Source: Roseovarius spongiae (GTDB lineage: Bacteria; Pseudomonadota; Alphaproteobacteria; Rhodobacterales; Rhodobacteraceae). Taken from it: 64,000 nucleotides of DNA. Both the position numbers and the translations under genes were made by a program. The stretch spans positions 1 to 64,000 of the forward strand of contig NZ_RAPE01000002.1 in the NCBI RefSeq assembly GCF_003651245.1, given 5' to 3'. This document shows positions 7,603-15,817 of the stretch, in pieces. The notes below the pieces were generated by a model, which worked only from the letters and a program-made list of their open reading frames with translations, made no database searches and was not told the DNA's origin. The first letter of the stretch is position 1. Each line of letters starts with the position of its first letter.

Positions 7603-8838
7603 ATGACCAAGCAGAGCCTCGATCAGAAACTCGCAATCCTCAGCGACGCGGCGAAATATGACGCCTCCTGCGCGTCTTCGGGATCAACCAGACGCGATTC
7701 CCGCGACGGTAAGGGGCTGGGCTCGAACGAGGGCAGCGGCATCTGTCACGCATATGCCCCTGACGGGCGCTGCATCAGCTTGCTGAAGATCCTGATGACC
7801 AATTTCTGCATCTACGATTGCAGCTATTGCATCAACCGCGTCTCGTCCAACGTACCGCGCGCGCGGTTCAGCGTTGACGAGGTGGTGCGCCTGACCATCG
7901 AATTCTACCGGCGCAATTACATCGAAGGTTTGTTCTTGTCCTCGGGCGTGATCCGTTCGCCCGATGCGACCATGTCGGACATGGTGCGGATCGCGCGCAA
8001 ACTGCGCCACGAGGAGAACTTTCGCGGCTATATCCACCTCAAGACGATCCCCGATGCGGCGCCCGAACTGATCGAAGAGGCGGGCCTGCTGGCCGATCGT
8101 CTTTCGATCAATGTCGAACTGCCGACGGACGCGGCGGTGAAGCAATACGCGCCCGAGAAGAAGCCCGAGCAGATCCGCCGCGCGATGGCCAGTGTCCGCA
8201 TGGTCAAGGACGCGCGCAAGGACAAGTCGTTCACCGGCAAACGCCCGCCCCGGTTCGCCCCGGCGGGACAGTCCACGCAGATAATCATCGGCGCGGATGG
8301 GTCGAACGACGCCACGGTTCTGGGCCAGTCGACGCGGCTTTACTCCAGCTACAAGCTCAAACGGGTCTACTACTCCGCCTTCTCGCCCATCCCCGACAGT
8401 TCCGCGAAGCTGCCGCTGATCCGTCCGCCCTTGCAGCGTGAACACCGGCTCTATCAGGCGGATTGGCTGCTTCGGTTCTATGACTTCCAACTGGACGAGA
8501 TCACCTCGGCCACCCGCGACGGCAACCTTGATCTGGAAATCGACCCCAAGCTGGCCTGGGCGCTGGCGCATCGCGAGGTGTTTCCGCTGGACGTGAACCG
8601 CGCCAGCCGCGAGATGCTGCTGCGGGTGCCTGGGTTCGGGGTCAAGACGGTGAACCGCATTCTGACCACGCGCCGCCACCGTATGCTGCGCTACGAGGAT
8701 CTGTTGCGCATGGGCGCGTCGATGAAGAAGGCGCGGGCCTTTGTCACCGCCGGGGGGTGGACGCCGGGCGGTTTGACCGACAGCGCCGATCTGCGCGCGC
8801 GCTTTGCGCCACCGCCCGAACAATTGACGCTGTTCTGA
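7603..8838 (+). CDS. Radical SAM protein linked to UdgX (putative DNA modification/repair enzyme, TIGR03916 type)
   Basis: This 411-residue protein carries the radical SAM cluster motif CIYDCSYC (Cys69, Cys73, Cys76), a TIM-barrel body and a C-terminal helix-hairpin-helix (LLRVPGFGVKTVNRILTTRR), which suggests DNA binding. The N-terminus KLAILSDAAKYDASCASSG is typical of the family always found beside a DUF4130/UDG gene. The substrate is not known. ATG 7603 is chosen over TTG 7582 because the SOS box occupies 7586-7600. The stop overlaps the ATG of the glycosylase gene (8836-8840), showing translational coupling. DNA damage induction is predicted. Confidence 0.85.
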   Translation: MTKQSLDQKLAILSDAAKYDASCASSGSTRRDSRDGKGLGSNEGSGICHAYAPDGRCISLLKILMTNFCIYDCSYCINRVSSNVPRARFSVDEVVRLTIEFYRRNYIEGLFLSSGVIRSPDATMSDMVRIARKLRHEENFRGYIHLKTIPDAAPELIEEAGLLADRLSINVELPTDAAVKQYAPEKKPEQIRRAMASVRMVKDARKDKSFTGKRPPRFAPAGQSTQIIIGADGSNDATVLGQSTRLYSSYKLKRVYYSAFSPIPDSSAKLPLIRPPLQREHRLYQADWLLRFYDFQLDEITSATRDGNLDLEIDPKLAWALAHREVFPLDVNRASREMLLRVPGFGVKTVNRILTTRRHRMLRYEDLLRMGASMKKARAFVTAGGWTPGGLTDSADLRARFAPPPEQLTLF

Positions 8839-10277
8839 TGCACAGGGTCAGCTTGCCGCGTATCGGCGCCGCCAAGGCCTGGCGCGACGCGGCGCGCGGG
8901 TTTCTGGCGGCGCGCGTGCCGCCGGAGCAAATCATCTGGGGCGATCATGCCGCCGCGCCCGACCTTTTCGGCGACGCCAGCCCGCCACCTTCGGGCGGGC
9001 CGGTTTCGGTGCCGCGCAGCTTTATCGCAATGGCCGAGACCGCTGTCTGGCACAGCGATCCGGAACGTTTCGCCCGGCTCTACGCTTTCCTGTGGCGCTT
9101 GAAGGACGCGCCGCACCTGATGACCGACCGGGGCGACCGCGATCTCGCGCGGCTGCGCCAGATGGAAAAGAACGTGCGCCGCTGCCAGCACAAGATGAAG
9201 GCCTTTGTGCGCTTTCGCGAAATCGGCGCGCCCGACGCTCCCCGGCGCAGCTTCGCCGCATGGTTCGAGCCCAGCCATCACACGGTAGAGCCGACGGCGG
9301 ATTTCTTCGTGCGCCGCTTTGCCGACATGGATTGGCGCATTCTCACCCCCGATGTGTCGGCCATCTTCGAGCAGGGCAAGCTGTCCTTCCACGAGGGCCA
9401 CGCCAAGCCCGACCTGCCCGAGGACGCAGGCGAGGCGCTGTGGATCACCTATTTTCAGAACATCTTCAATCCCGCGCGGCTGATGGTAAGGGCGATGCAA
9501 TCGGAGATGCCCAAGAAATACTGGAAGAACATGCCGGAGGCCGCCTTCATCCCCCAGATGATCACCGAAGCGCCGGCCCGCGCCCGCGCCATGGCCGAAG
9601 CCGCCCCAACCTTGCCCCCCGCCCGAATGGCGCAGGTTCAGGCGCAACTGGCGTCTCACGCATCCGCCTGGGACGGTCCGGCAGAAGACCTGCCGAAAGC
9701 GATCCGCGCCTGTACGCGCTGCCCGCTGCATTGCCACGCGACGCAGGCGGTTCCGGGCGATGGACCGACCGACGCCGCTCTGATGGTGGTCGGCGAACAA
9801 CCCGGAGACATGGAAGACCTGAGCGGGCGACCCTTCGTCGGCCCCGCCGGCCAGATGTTCGACGGGATCGCCGCAACGGCCGGCCTGAACCGCGAGGCGG
9901 CCTATGTCACCAATGCGGTAAAACACTTCAAGTTCAAGCCCCGAGGCAAGCGGCGCATCCACCAGCGCCCCGAAACGTCCGAGATCGAGCATTGCCGCTG
10001 GTGGCTTCACGCGGAGATCGCAAAGGTGCGGCCCAGCCTGATCCTCGCCATGGGCGCCACGGCCGCGCAGAGCCTGACCGGCAATGGCGCGCGCCTGCTC
10101 TCCCGGCGCGGCTCGATCGAGACCGGACCCGAGGGACGGCCCGTGCTGATCACCCTGCATCCGTCCTATCTGTTGCGCGCCCCGGACCAGGCCAGGCGGG
10201 AGAGAGCAAAGGCGCAGTTCAGGCAGGACCTGGTCATGGCCGCCGAACTCATCGCCGAAGATGCAACCCAGTCATGA
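8838..10277 (+). CDS. DUF4130 - UdgX-type uracil-DNA glycosylase fusion
   Basis: This 479-residue protein has an N-terminal DUF4130 region at about 60-245 and a C-terminal family-4-like UDG fold from about 287. That fold has CTRCPLHC (Cys292, Cys295, Cys299) for an iron-sulfur cluster, motif GEQPGD (319-324) and the R-loop KRRIH (371-375). The KRRIH loop is the signature of UdgX, whose histidine becomes covalently joined to the abasic site after uracil removal. This enzyme is therefore predicted to trap itself on DNA. It is the second gene of the SOS-boxed operon. A role for DUF4130 is not established; the radical SAM partner might process the crosslinked intermediate, which is inference only. 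Confidence 0.85.
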   Translation: MHRVSLPRIGAAKAWRDAARGFLAARVPPEQIIWGDHAAAPDLFGDASPPPSGGPVSVPRSFIAMAETAVWHSDPERFARLYAFLWRLKDAPHLMTDRGDRDLARLRQMEKNVRRCQHKMKAFVRFREIGAPDAPRRSFAAWFEPSHHTVEPTADFFVRRFADMDWRILTPDVSAIFEQGKLSFHEGHAKPDLPEDAGEALWITYFQNIFNPARLMVRAMQSEMPKKYWKNMPEAAFIPQMITEAPARARAMAEAAPTLPPARMAQVQAQLASHASAWDGPAEDLPKAIRACTRCPLHCHATQAVPGDGPTDAALMVVGEQPGDMEDLSGRPFVGPAGQMFDGIAATAGLNREAAYVTNAVKHFKFKPRGKRRIHQRPETSEIEHCRWWLHAEIAKVRPSLILAMGATAAQSLTGNGARLLSRRGSIETGPEGRPVLITLHPSYLLRAPDQARRERAKAQFRQDLVMAAELIAEDATQS

Positions 10278-10346
10278 GGATCTCTTGCCCGATGGTGAGG
10301 AGGAACCAGAATTCGGGTCCGATCGACGCAAATTGCCGCGCTTCGC

Positions 10347-10814
10347 TCACGCCGCCTCGTAGCGCGTGAATACCTCCGTGCCGCCGTCTTTGCGGATCAG
10401 GAACACGTCGTATGCCTCGTGTCCGTCCTCTGGTCCCATGCCGGGTGAACCATAGGGCATGCCGGGCACGGCAAGACCCACGGCATCGGGGCGCTCGGAC
10501 AGAAGCTTGCGGATGTCGGCCACCGGCACATGCCCTTCGATCATGTAGCCCTCGATCTCGCCGGTATGACAGGAGGTCATGTTCTGGGGGATGCCGTTGT
10601 CGAGCTTGTGGCGCATCAGAAGGGTGCCGAAGCTGCGCTCGGTGGTCACGTTGAAGCCTTCCTTGCGCAAGATCTCGATCCATGCGGTGCAGCATCCGCA
10701 ATTGGGGTCCTTGAGGACGTGGATCGCGGGACCGCCCTGGGCGGCTGCCGCGAGCGGAACGGATGCGGCAAAGCTCGCGGTGGCGGCCATCATGGCGCGG
10801 CGGGTGAGGATCAT
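10347..10814 (-). CDS. DUF411 metal-binding protein, exported
   Basis: This 155-residue protein has a leader with MILTRRAMMAATASFAA (Tat- or Sec-like) and then a DUF411 domain. It contains VLKDPNCGCCTAW (a CxCC cluster), MTSCHTGEIEGYMIEGHVP and a methionine-rich stretch GLAVPGMPYGSPGM. DUF411 proteins occur in copper and silver resistance loci and probably bind the metal in the periplasm. It lies just downstream of the P-type ATPase gene on the same strand (12 bp gap), so it is probably co-transcribed and shares its MerR-controlled induction. Confidence 0.8.
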   Translation of the reverse strand: MILTRRAMMAATASFAASVPLAAAAQGGPAIHVLKDPNCGCCTAWIEILRKEGFNVTTERSFGTLLMRHKLDNGIPQNMTSCHTGEIEGYMIEGHVPVADIRKLLSERPDAVGLAVPGMPYGSPGMGPEDGHEAYDVFLIRKDGGTEVFTRYEAA

Positions 10815-10826
10815 CGGTGTCTCCTT

Positions 10827-13106
10827 TCAGGTGGGCGCGGATGCGCTGTCGCGGGTTGCGTCCGATGTAGGATCTGTGAACGGCGCTGTCACCTCGGCCG
10901 GACCCGCGGGCCGGAAGAAAAGCAGCCGCAGGGCGTTCATCGTGACCAGAACGGTGGCGCCGGTGTCCGCGAGGATCGCGATCCAGAGGCCGGTGATCCC
11001 CAGCACGGTGGTCACGAGGAAAACCGCCTTCAGCCCCAGCGCGATGGCGATGTTCTGGCGGATGTTGGCCATCGCGGCGCGGGCGAGACGGATCTGCCCC
11101 GCAGCGTCCGTGACGCGGTTGCGCAGGATGGCCGCGTCGGCGGTCTCCAGCGCCACATCGGTGCCCGAGCCCATGGCGACGCCGACATGCGCGGCGGCCA
11201 GCGCGGGCGCGTCGTTGATGCCGTCGCCGATCATCATCACGCGCGCGTCCGTCGTCAGGTCCCGGATCGCCGTCACCTTGTCTTCCGGCATCAGTTCGGC
11301 CCGGTGTTCGATCCCGAGCCCGTCGGCGATGGCCTGCGCCGTCCGCGCATTGTCCCCCGTCAGCATGACCGAGGAGATGCCGAGGCCGCGTAGCTGCGCG
11401 ACGGCGTCCGCCGCATCGGCGCGCGGTTCGTCCCTGAGCGCGACAAGGCCCTGCGGCACGTCATCGCGCAACACGATGACCACCGTCTTGCCCTCGGCTT
11501 CCAGCGCCGCGACGCGGCTGCGCAGGCCGTCGGTGAGCGCGCCCCGCTCGGCTGCCAGCCGCGGGGAGCCCACGCACACGGTAGCGCCGTCGATCGACGC
11601 CTCCGCACCCTTGCCGGGCAGCGCGCGGCCGCCGGTCGCCGCCGCGTGCACGCCCCGCCGGTCCGCCTCGGCGCAGATCGCCTGTCCGAGCGGGTGACTC
11701 GCGCCGCTCTCGACCCCGGCCGCGAGCGACAGCATGTCATCCGCGTCCCCGGTCAGCGCCGCGACGTCCGTCACCCGGGGCTTCCCATGCGTGAGCGTGC
11801 CGGTCTTGTCAAAGGCGACATGAGTGGTGCGGGCCGCCGCCTCGATCACCGCGCCGCCCTTCATCAGCAGTCCGTTCCGGGCCCCGGTGGAAAGCGCCGA
11901 GGTGATCGAGGCGGGCACGGAGATGACCAGCGCGCAGGGGCAACCGATCAGCAGCAGCGCCAGCGCGCGATAGATCCATTCCCCCCACTCGAGCCCGAAG
12001 GCCAGCGGCGGCGCGACCGCCACCAGCAGCGCGGCGCCGACGACGGCGGGCATGTAGACCCGGCTGAACCGGTCGATGAAACGTTCGGTCGGCGCGCGGG
12101 CGCTTTCAGCTTCCGCCACGAGGCGCACGATGCGGGCGATGGTGTTGTCCTCGGCCGCCTTTGTGACCCGCACGCGCAGCAGGGCCTCGGCGTTGATCGA
12201 CCCGGCGAAGACCTCCGCGCCCGGCTCCTTCAGGCTCGGGACGCTCTCGCCAGTCACCGGGCTCTCATCAACGCCTGACGTGCCCTCGATCACCTCGCCG
12301 TCGCAGGGGACACGGTCGCCGGGACGGACCTGCACGACCTGGCCGACCCGGAGCTTTTCGGCCGGGACCTCGAGGGTTTTGCCGCCGACCTCGAGCCGCG
12401 CCGTCTTTGGCACGAGCTTCGAAAGCGCGCGGATGCTGTCGCGCGCCTTGCCGGCCGAGACGCCCTCCAGGAGCTCGCCCACGGCGAAAAGAAAGACGAC
12501 GAGCGCGGCCTCTTCCGGCTCGCCGATCACCAGCGCGCCGCCCGCGGCGATCGTCATCAGCATCTCGATGGTGAAGGGCATGCCCGCCCGCGTCATGGCG
12601 AAGGCGCGCCGCGCCACGGGGACGAGCCCGATCAGCGTGGCGAGAACGAAGGCCCAATGCGCGAACTCGGCCGGAAACAGCAGCCGCGAAGTCCACGCCG
12701 TCGCAAGCAATACGCCGGTGCCGATCACCAGGCGCCCCTTGGATGTCCGGTGCCATGACGGGGCCGCCGCTTCCTCGGGCTGCGCCGGGCCTTCCTCTTC
12801 CGGCTCCGGTGTGTCCTCGGCGCCGGGGAACGCGCCGTCCGGCAAGACGAAGCCACCCTTGGGCTTCTCCGGCTTCGCGCCTTTCGGCGCGATGCCGAAA
12901 CCGACTCCTCGCACTGCCTTCTCGATGCGCTCGGGCGATGTCTGGCTCTCGTTGAGCGTCAGACGCAACCGCTCGGCCATCAGCGCAACGTCGACATCCT
13001 CGACGCCGGGCAGACGCTCCACCGCGCCGCGCACCTTCGCGGCGCAGGCGCCGCAATCCATACCCGTCACGCGCCACTCGCGCTGTCCGGCGCCGCCATC
13101 CGCCAT
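10827..13106 (-). CDS. P1B-type heavy-metal ATPase (Zn/Cd/Pb class)
   Basis: This 759-residue transporter has an N-terminal HMA domain with TGMDCGACAAKV, eight predicted membrane helices, the actuator loop (TGESVP), GCPCALVIS in helix 6, DKTGTLTHG, SHPLG and MIGDGINDAPAL. The last helices include KAVF and LADTGATVLVTMNALRLL, fitting the CPC/K/DxG pattern of P1B-2 (Zn2+, Cd2+, Pb2+) exporters. The linker after the HMA domain is rich in Glu and Pro. ATG 13106 is used because the MerR-type promoter lies at 13141-13171, inside any longer reading. Copper export is less likely. Confidence 0.88.
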   Translation of the reverse strand: MADGGAGQREWRVTGMDCGACAAKVRGAVERLPGVEDVDVALMAERLRLTLNESQTSPERIEKAVRGVGFGIAPKGAKPEKPKGGFVLPDGAFPGAEDTPEPEEEGPAQPEEAAAPSWHRTSKGRLVIGTGVLLATAWTSRLLFPAEFAHWAFVLATLIGLVPVARRAFAMTRAGMPFTIEMLMTIAAGGALVIGEPEEAALVVFLFAVGELLEGVSAGKARDSIRALSKLVPKTARLEVGGKTLEVPAEKLRVGQVVQVRPGDRVPCDGEVIEGTSGVDESPVTGESVPSLKEPGAEVFAGSINAEALLRVRVTKAAEDNTIARIVRLVAEAESARAPTERFIDRFSRVYMPAVVGAALLVAVAPPLAFGLEWGEWIYRALALLLIGCPCALVISVPASITSALSTGARNGLLMKGGAVIEAAARTTHVAFDKTGTLTHGKPRVTDVAALTGDADDMLSLAAGVESGASHPLGQAICAEADRRGVHAAATGGRALPGKGAEASIDGATVCVGSPRLAAERGALTDGLRSRVAALEAEGKTVVIVLRDDVPQGLVALRDEPRADAADAVAQLRGLGISSVMLTGDNARTAQAIADGLGIEHRAELMPEDKVTAIRDLTTDARVMMIGDGINDAPALAAAHVGVAMGSGTDVALETADAAILRNRVTDAAGQIRLARAAMANIRQNIAIALGLKAVFLVTTVLGITGLWIAILADTGATVLVTMNALRLLFFRPAGPAEVTAPFTDPTSDATRDSASAPT

Positions 13107-13140
13107 GATGTTTCTCCATTGTGATTCGCCGTCGGATTTC

Positions 13141-13171
13141 GATATACGATCTACAGCCACTGTAGGTTCAA
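13141..13171 (-). promoter_or_regulatory. MerR-type promoter/operator with 19-bp spacer
   Basis: On the minus strand, TTGAAC (13171-13166) and TATATC (13146-13141) are separated by 19 bp. The spacer begins with the perfect dyad CTACAG-TGG-CTGTAG (13165-13151). An over-long spacer with a central dyad is the hallmark of promoters twisted into activity by MerR-family regulators. It drives the metal ATPase and DUF411 genes; the regulator gene starts divergently at 13242. Confidence 0.85.
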
Positions 13172-13241
13172 GCCCCATCGAGAAGATTTCCGCATCACCG
13201 GATGGGAAGCGGGCGATCCCGCCCAACGAAGGAGATGACAC

Positions 13242-13670
13242 ATGCTATCCATCGGCGCTCTCGCCAAGCGGACAGGCGCCAAGGTGCAGACCATCCGCTA
13301 CTATGAAGAGATCGGCCTGATGCCCGAGCCCGACCGGACCGAGGGCGGGCAGCGCCGCTACCGGGACACGGAGCTTGATCGACTCGCATTCATCCGCCAT
13401 TCCCGCGAACTTGGCTTCTCGCTCGAGGCCATCCGCGAGCTGCTGGACCTCTCGGACAGCCCCGAGCGCTCCTGCGCGCGGATTGACGCGGTGGCGCAGA
13501 GACAGCTGAAGGAGGTCGAGGCCCGGATCGCACGGCTCGAGGCGCTCCGGATCGAGTTGCGAAGGATGATCGGCGAGTGCACCGCCGACCGTGTCGCCGA
13601 CTGCCGCATCCTCGAGGTGCTGCGCGACCACGAGGAATGCCTCACCGACCACGCTCCGCCTGACGCCTGA
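13242..13670 (+). CDS. MerR-family metal-responsive regulator (ZntR/CadR/PbrR-like)
   Basis: This 142-residue regulator begins MLSIGALAKRTGAKVQTIRYYEEIGLMPEP (MerR winged helix). A long dimerisation helix follows, and then the metal loop GECTADRVADC with two cysteines eight apart. A further Cys in ERSCARID precedes the helix. This trio matches the sensory cysteines of Zn/Cd/Pb-type MerR members rather than CueR. It faces the ATPase gene over the 19-bp-spacer promoter and is expected to activate it when metal binds. Additional HEECLTDH residues at the C-terminus may tune metal choice. Confidence 0.88.
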   Translation: MLSIGALAKRTGAKVQTIRYYEEIGLMPEPDRTEGGQRRYRDTELDRLAFIRHSRELGFSLEAIRELLDLSDSPERSCARIDAVAQRQLKEVEARIARLEALRIELRRMIGECTADRVADCRILEVLRDHEECLTDHAPPDA

Positions 13671-13714
13671 TCCCGCTGTCGCGCGATTACGAACGCGCGC
13701 AGCAGGTTCCGTTT

Positions 13715-13740
13715 CAGGTCCGATTGCCGGATCGGACCTG
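13715..13740. terminator. Perfect hairpin downstream of the MerR gene
   Basis: CAGGTCCGAT and ATCGGACCTG form a perfect 10-bp stem with a 6-base loop (TGCCGG), 44 bp after the merR-type stop codon and 149 bp before hmuS. There is no T-run, so it is either a rho-assisted terminator/mRNA stabiliser or an operator-like dyad for the haem operon. Confidence 0.4.
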
Positions 13741-13889
13741 GCGCAGTTTCCCGCTTGCGGCAAACGCGTAATCCGACTAAAAGCGTCAAGAACTGACGGC
13801 CATGCCCCGGCATGGCCCATCCAGCCAAGGGCGGCGTTCCGTCCCAGCCAGAAAACTCCTTTCGAAACGAACGAACAAAGGTGGCTTCC

Positions 13890-14951
13890 ATGGCGCTGGA
13901 CACTCTTCCCACTCCTGTCGAAATACGCGAGGCGAGAGCTCGAAACCCCAAGCAGCGCGAGCGCGATCTCGCCGATAAGCTGGGCATCTCCGAGGCGCAG
14001 CTGCTCGCCGCCCATGTCGGCCACGGCGTCACCCGGCTCAACGCCCATCCCGATGGGATCATCGGCGCCGCCTGCACCCTTGGCGAGGTCATGGCGCTCA
14101 CCCGCAACGAATCCTGCGTGAGCGAGGTCGTCGGACATTACGACAATTACCAGCCCGGCAAGCACGCGGCGATGGTGCTGAACGAGCCGATGGATCTGCG
14201 GATCTTCCCGAATCGCTGGGCCAGCGCCTTCGCGGTCGAGAAGGAGACCGAGAACGGCGTCCGCCGCAGTCTGCAGGCGTTCGACCGCGCCGGCGACGCG
14301 GCGCACAAGATATTCCTGCGCGAAGAGTCGGCCCTGCCCGCGTTCGAGCGCGCCGTCGCCGAGTTGCGCCATGACGATGAGGCGCCGGACCTCGCTGTCA
14401 AGCCGCGCGATACGACCGAGCCGCCCCGCGCCAACCCCGACAAGGTCGAGGCGCTGCGCAAGGGCTGGGCCGCGATGACCGACACGCACCAGTTCTATTC
14501 GATGGCCGGCAAGCTGAAGATGAACCGCCTTGGCGCCTACCGCATCGTCGGCGCGCCGTTCACCCGCGCGCTGGCGACGGGCAGCGTCGATTCCATGTTC
14601 CACGCGGTCCGCGACGCGGGGATTCCGATCATGATCTTCGTCGGCAGTCACGGCTGCATCCAGATCCGTTCGGGCGACCTGAAGACGCTGAAGCCGATGG
14701 GGCCGTGGCTGAACGTGCTCGATCCCGGTTTCAACCTGCACCTGCGGCTTGACCGCGTGGCCGAGGTCTGGGCGGTCGAAAAGCCGACCAAACGCGGCGC
14801 GGCGCTCTCGGTCGAGGCGTTCGATTCCGAGGGCGGGCTGATCTTCCAGATCTTCCCGGTGCCCGCCGGGCGCGAATTGCCCGACAGCCGCGCCCCGTGG
14901 CAGAAGATCGTCGAAGCGCTGCCCGGCCTCGCGGCCCAGGGGGCGGCGTGA
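13890..14951 (+). CDS. hmuS: Haem-degrading/haem-handling factor HmuS
   Basis: This 353-residue protein is built of two similar halves, as in HmuS/HemS/ChuS. The N-terminal half has NPKQRERDLADKLGISEAQLLAA, and both halves carry the family's HemS-type blocks (VGHYDNYQPGKHAAMVLNEPMDLRIF; IFVGSHGCIQIRSGDLKTLKPMG). It accepts imported haem in the cytoplasm and releases iron or passes haem on. It is the first gene of hmuSTUV, and its stop overlaps the hmuT start by one base. No clear iron-regulator box was identified in 13671-13889. Confidence 0.9.
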   Translation: MALDTLPTPVEIREARARNPKQRERDLADKLGISEAQLLAAHVGHGVTRLNAHPDGIIGAACTLGEVMALTRNESCVSEVVGHYDNYQPGKHAAMVLNEPMDLRIFPNRWASAFAVEKETENGVRRSLQAFDRAGDAAHKIFLREESALPAFERAVAELRHDDEAPDLAVKPRDTTEPPRANPDKVEALRKGWAAMTDTHQFYSMAGKLKMNRLGAYRIVGAPFTRALATGSVDSMFHAVRDAGIPIMIFVGSHGCIQIRSGDLKTLKPMGPWLNVLDPGFNLHLRLDRVAEVWAVEKPTKRGAALSVEAFDSEGGLIFQIFPVPAGRELPDSRAPWQKIVEALPGLAAQGAA

Positions 14952-15817
14952 TGCGCCGCATCCTCGTGACGCTGGGCGCGCTGGTGCTGGCGGCGTCCGC
15001 CGCTGCCGAGCCCGCGCAGCGCATCGTCTCCATCGGCGGCGCGATCACCGAGATCGTCTATCAACTCGGCCAGCAGGATCGCCTTGTCGCGCGCGACACC
15101 ACGTCGATCTACCCCGAAGCGGCGCTCGAGCTGCCCGACGTTGGCTATGTGCGCGCGCTCTCGCCCGAGGGGGTCCTCTCGATGGCCCCCGACCTCGTGC
15201 TGGCCGAGGCCGATGCCGGCCCGCCCGCGACGCTCGACGTCCTGCGCGAGGCCCGGACGCCGCTGGCGCTGATCCCCGACTCGCCGACCGCCGCCGGCAT
15301 CGTCGAGAAGATAGACGCCGTCGGCGCCGCGCTGGGCGCCGAGGCCGAGGCCGACGCGCTGGCCGCCAGCGTCGCCGCGCAGCTCGCGCGCGCCGCCGCC
15401 CGCGCCGGGGCCGTCCCTGAAGCCGGGCGCAAGCGCGTGCTGTTCGTGCTGAGCGGGCAGGGCGGGCGGATACTGGCCGCCGGGCGCAACAACGAGGCGG
15501 CCACCGTGATCGAAATGGCCGGAGCGATCAACGCGCTTGACGGGTTCGAGGGCTACAAGCCCGTCAGCGACGAAGCCATCGTGCAGGCCGCGCCCGACGC
15601 GATCCTGATGATGACGCGCGGAGGCGAGGCGATGATCGACGACGCCACGCTGTTCGCCCTGCCCGCCATCGCCGCAACCCCGGCAGGCGAAAACCGCGCG
15701 GTGATCCGAATGGGCGGGCAATACCTGCTGGGCTTTGGCCCGCGCACGGCGCAGGCGGTGCAGGATCTCGCGGACGCGCTCTACGGGAAAGAGGCCGATG
15801 ACACTGGCGCGCTGTGA
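14951..15817 (+). CDS. hmuT: Haem ABC transporter substrate-binding protein HmuT
   Basis: This 288-residue protein has a signal peptide (MRRILVTLGALVLAASAAA) followed by QRIVSIGGAITEIVYQLG, the start of a class III (BtuF/HmuT-like) periplasmic binding protein. It captures haem in the periplasm and delivers it to HmuUV. The ATG overlaps the hmuS stop, and its 3' end overlaps the permease start by 20 bp, so it is tightly coupled in the operon. Alanine-rich helices around residues 110-150 fit the rigid backbone helix of this class. Confidence 0.9.
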   Translation: MRRILVTLGALVLAASAAAEPAQRIVSIGGAITEIVYQLGQQDRLVARDTTSIYPEAALELPDVGYVRALSPEGVLSMAPDLVLAEADAGPPATLDVLREARTPLALIPDSPTAAGIVEKIDAVGAALGAEAEADALAASVAAQLARAAARAGAVPEAGRKRVLFVLSGQGGRILAAGRNNEAATVIEMAGAINALDGFEGYKPVSDEAIVQAAPDAILMMTRGGEAMIDDATLFALPAIAATPAGENRAVIRMGGQYLLGFGPRTAQAVQDLADALYGKEADDTGAL

